Source: an uncultured Faecalibacterium sp. (GTDB lineage Bacteria > Bacillota > Clostridia > Oscillospirales > Ruminococcaceae). From it: 64,000 nucleotides of DNA. Shown here one piece after another: positions 63,436 to 64,000 of this stretch. The stretch covers positions 186,001 through 250,000 of the forward strand of contig CALFLK010000007.1 in assembly GCA_937880095.1 (NCBI GenBank), written 5' to 3'. The translations under genes and the position numbers were made by a program. Under the pieces are notes generated by a model. That model was not told where the DNA came from, made no database searches, and worked only from the letters and a program-made list of their open reading frames with translations. The first letter of the stretch is position 1. The number at the start of each line of letters is the position of its first letter.

Positions 63436-64000
63436 TTACTTTTCTTCCTTCTTTTTCATCGGTGCATAATACTTCAAAACACCCTTTACCGCATATTGGC
63501 TGAAAGCGATAACGCTCGGGAAGAATCCCAAGCCCAGTGCTTTACGATAGGTAATCCACCGCTTTTTTGCAGAATTTCCCTTATTGTTAGACCGAGAACC
63601 CGTCACCTGTCTGTAATGTGCCAATACTTTCTGATCGCCAACAGTCGAAACCGGGATTGCCAAAAGCTCCATCCAAAGCACATAATCTTCGTGATAAAAC
63701 TGTGCATTAAAGGGATGTGCTTTCAGCAGCTCTGTTTCGATCATTGCTGTCGAACAACTGATGACGCAGCTGCTCAGCATCTTTTTATAATTTGTTGTTT
63801 CCGGCACAATAAACGGTCGTTTAATAGGCTGTGAATGTTCATCAATAAAATCGTAAGAGCAGTATGCAATCTGTGCATGGGATGCCTCCAGGCTCTTGAC
63901 CTGTCGCTCCAATTTATCTGCAACCCAAACATCATCACTATCCAGCAGTGCCACATATTCACCGCGTGCTTCACGAATGCCCCGATTACGCACATTTGCA
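63436..64000 (-). CDS. Glycosyltransferase family 2, partial
   Basis: C-terminal 188 codons; the 5' part lies beyond the right edge, and the frame is open to position 63999. Seen: RNRGIREARGEYVALLDSDD (acceptor region with the DxD-like metal site SDD), then FYHEDYVLWMELL, typical of GT2 family A, and a hydrophobic C-terminal segment with a Lys-rich tail. Adds a sugar in the repeat-unit assembly of this operon. Confidence 0.88.
   Translation of the reverse strand, partial: ANVRNRGIREARGEYVALLDSDDVWVADKLERQVKSLEASHAQIAYCSYDFIDEHSQPIKRPFIVPETTNYKKMLSSCVISCSTAMIETELLKAHPFNAQFYHEDYVLWMELLAIPVSTVGDQKVLAHYRQVTGSRSNNKGNSAKKRWITYRKALGLGFFPSVIAFSQYAVKGVLKYYAPMKKKEEK

Noticed and set aside
1..64000. 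CRISPR array, prophage or integrated element
   Set aside because: No regularly spaced repeats, integrase, phage structural genes or tRNA-end duplication was found; tRNA-Asn is followed by its own terminator and housekeeping genes.

Overview
The window looks like chromosome of an anaerobic, low-to-mid GC Clostridia species (Bacillota), most likely a gut commensal. Reasons: a SCIFF peptide with its radical-SAM maturase, KtrAB, DUF1836, CmpB, COG2509 and EpsG/LicD families, a 7alpha-hydroxysteroid-dehydrogenase-like SDR, a mucin-type GH101 glycosidase, consensus sigma-A promoters and strong GGAGG ribosome sites. I cannot name the species. No IS element, phage, CRISPR array or rRNA is visible. 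One tRNA gene (Asn-GTT) is present.

Layout. 1-6152 (-): a very large secreted GH101 endo-alpha-N-acetylgalactosaminidase gene, broken by three in-frame stops and a frameshift and running off the left edge. 6449-8423: DUF1836 regulator divergent from a membrane-anchored Ntn-hydrolase. 8885-11345 (+): polar amino-acid ABC operon with ARG-box-like palindromes at its promoter. 11687-14680: 7alpha-HSDH-like SDR convergent with a lipoprotein flavin reductase. 15135-20094 (-): uvrB-uvrA. 20363-28344: housekeeping genes (COG2509 flavoprotein, pncB, radC, RluA-type synthase, EamA transporter, SpoVD/FtsI-like PBP). 28656-32075 (+): a second large surface protein (beta-helix plus vWA plus Pro/Thr stalk), also broken by single-base frameshifts. 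32190-34183 (-): ktrB-ktrA. 34341: tRNA-Asn. 34683: iron alcohol dehydrogenase.

36159-39134 (+): SCIFF ranthipeptide scfA, an intercistronic terminator hairpin, maturase scfB and, 3 nt later, a PLP decarboxylase. 39239: MATE pump. 40817-43465: OmpR-type two-component system and DegV. 43519-45821: a three-gene membrane-glycolipid cassette (CrtO-like acyltransferase, MGDG/UgtP-type glycosyltransferase, PAP2 phosphatase). 45887-51539: amidohydrolase, cardiolipin synthase, a rhomboid-fold membrane protein lacking the catalytic Ser, and a double CmpB protein.

51783-64000 (-) appears to be a cell-surface polysaccharide region. One operon encodes a winged-helix/LicC-like cytidylyltransferase fusion plus a complete binding-protein ABC importer. 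The adjacent operon encodes GT2, LicD, two GT4 enzymes, EpsG polymerase, flippase and a second LicD. Together they suggest uptake of a small amine such as choline or 2-aminoethylphosphonate, CTP activation, and LicD transfer onto a surface glycan. The substrate is inferred, not shown.

A recurring theme is damage or slippage in surface genes: two giant surface proteins are disrupted, a T7 tract ends epsG in front of a start-less open frame, and the ABC binding protein has lost its lipobox cysteine. Nearly all intracellular genes are intact.
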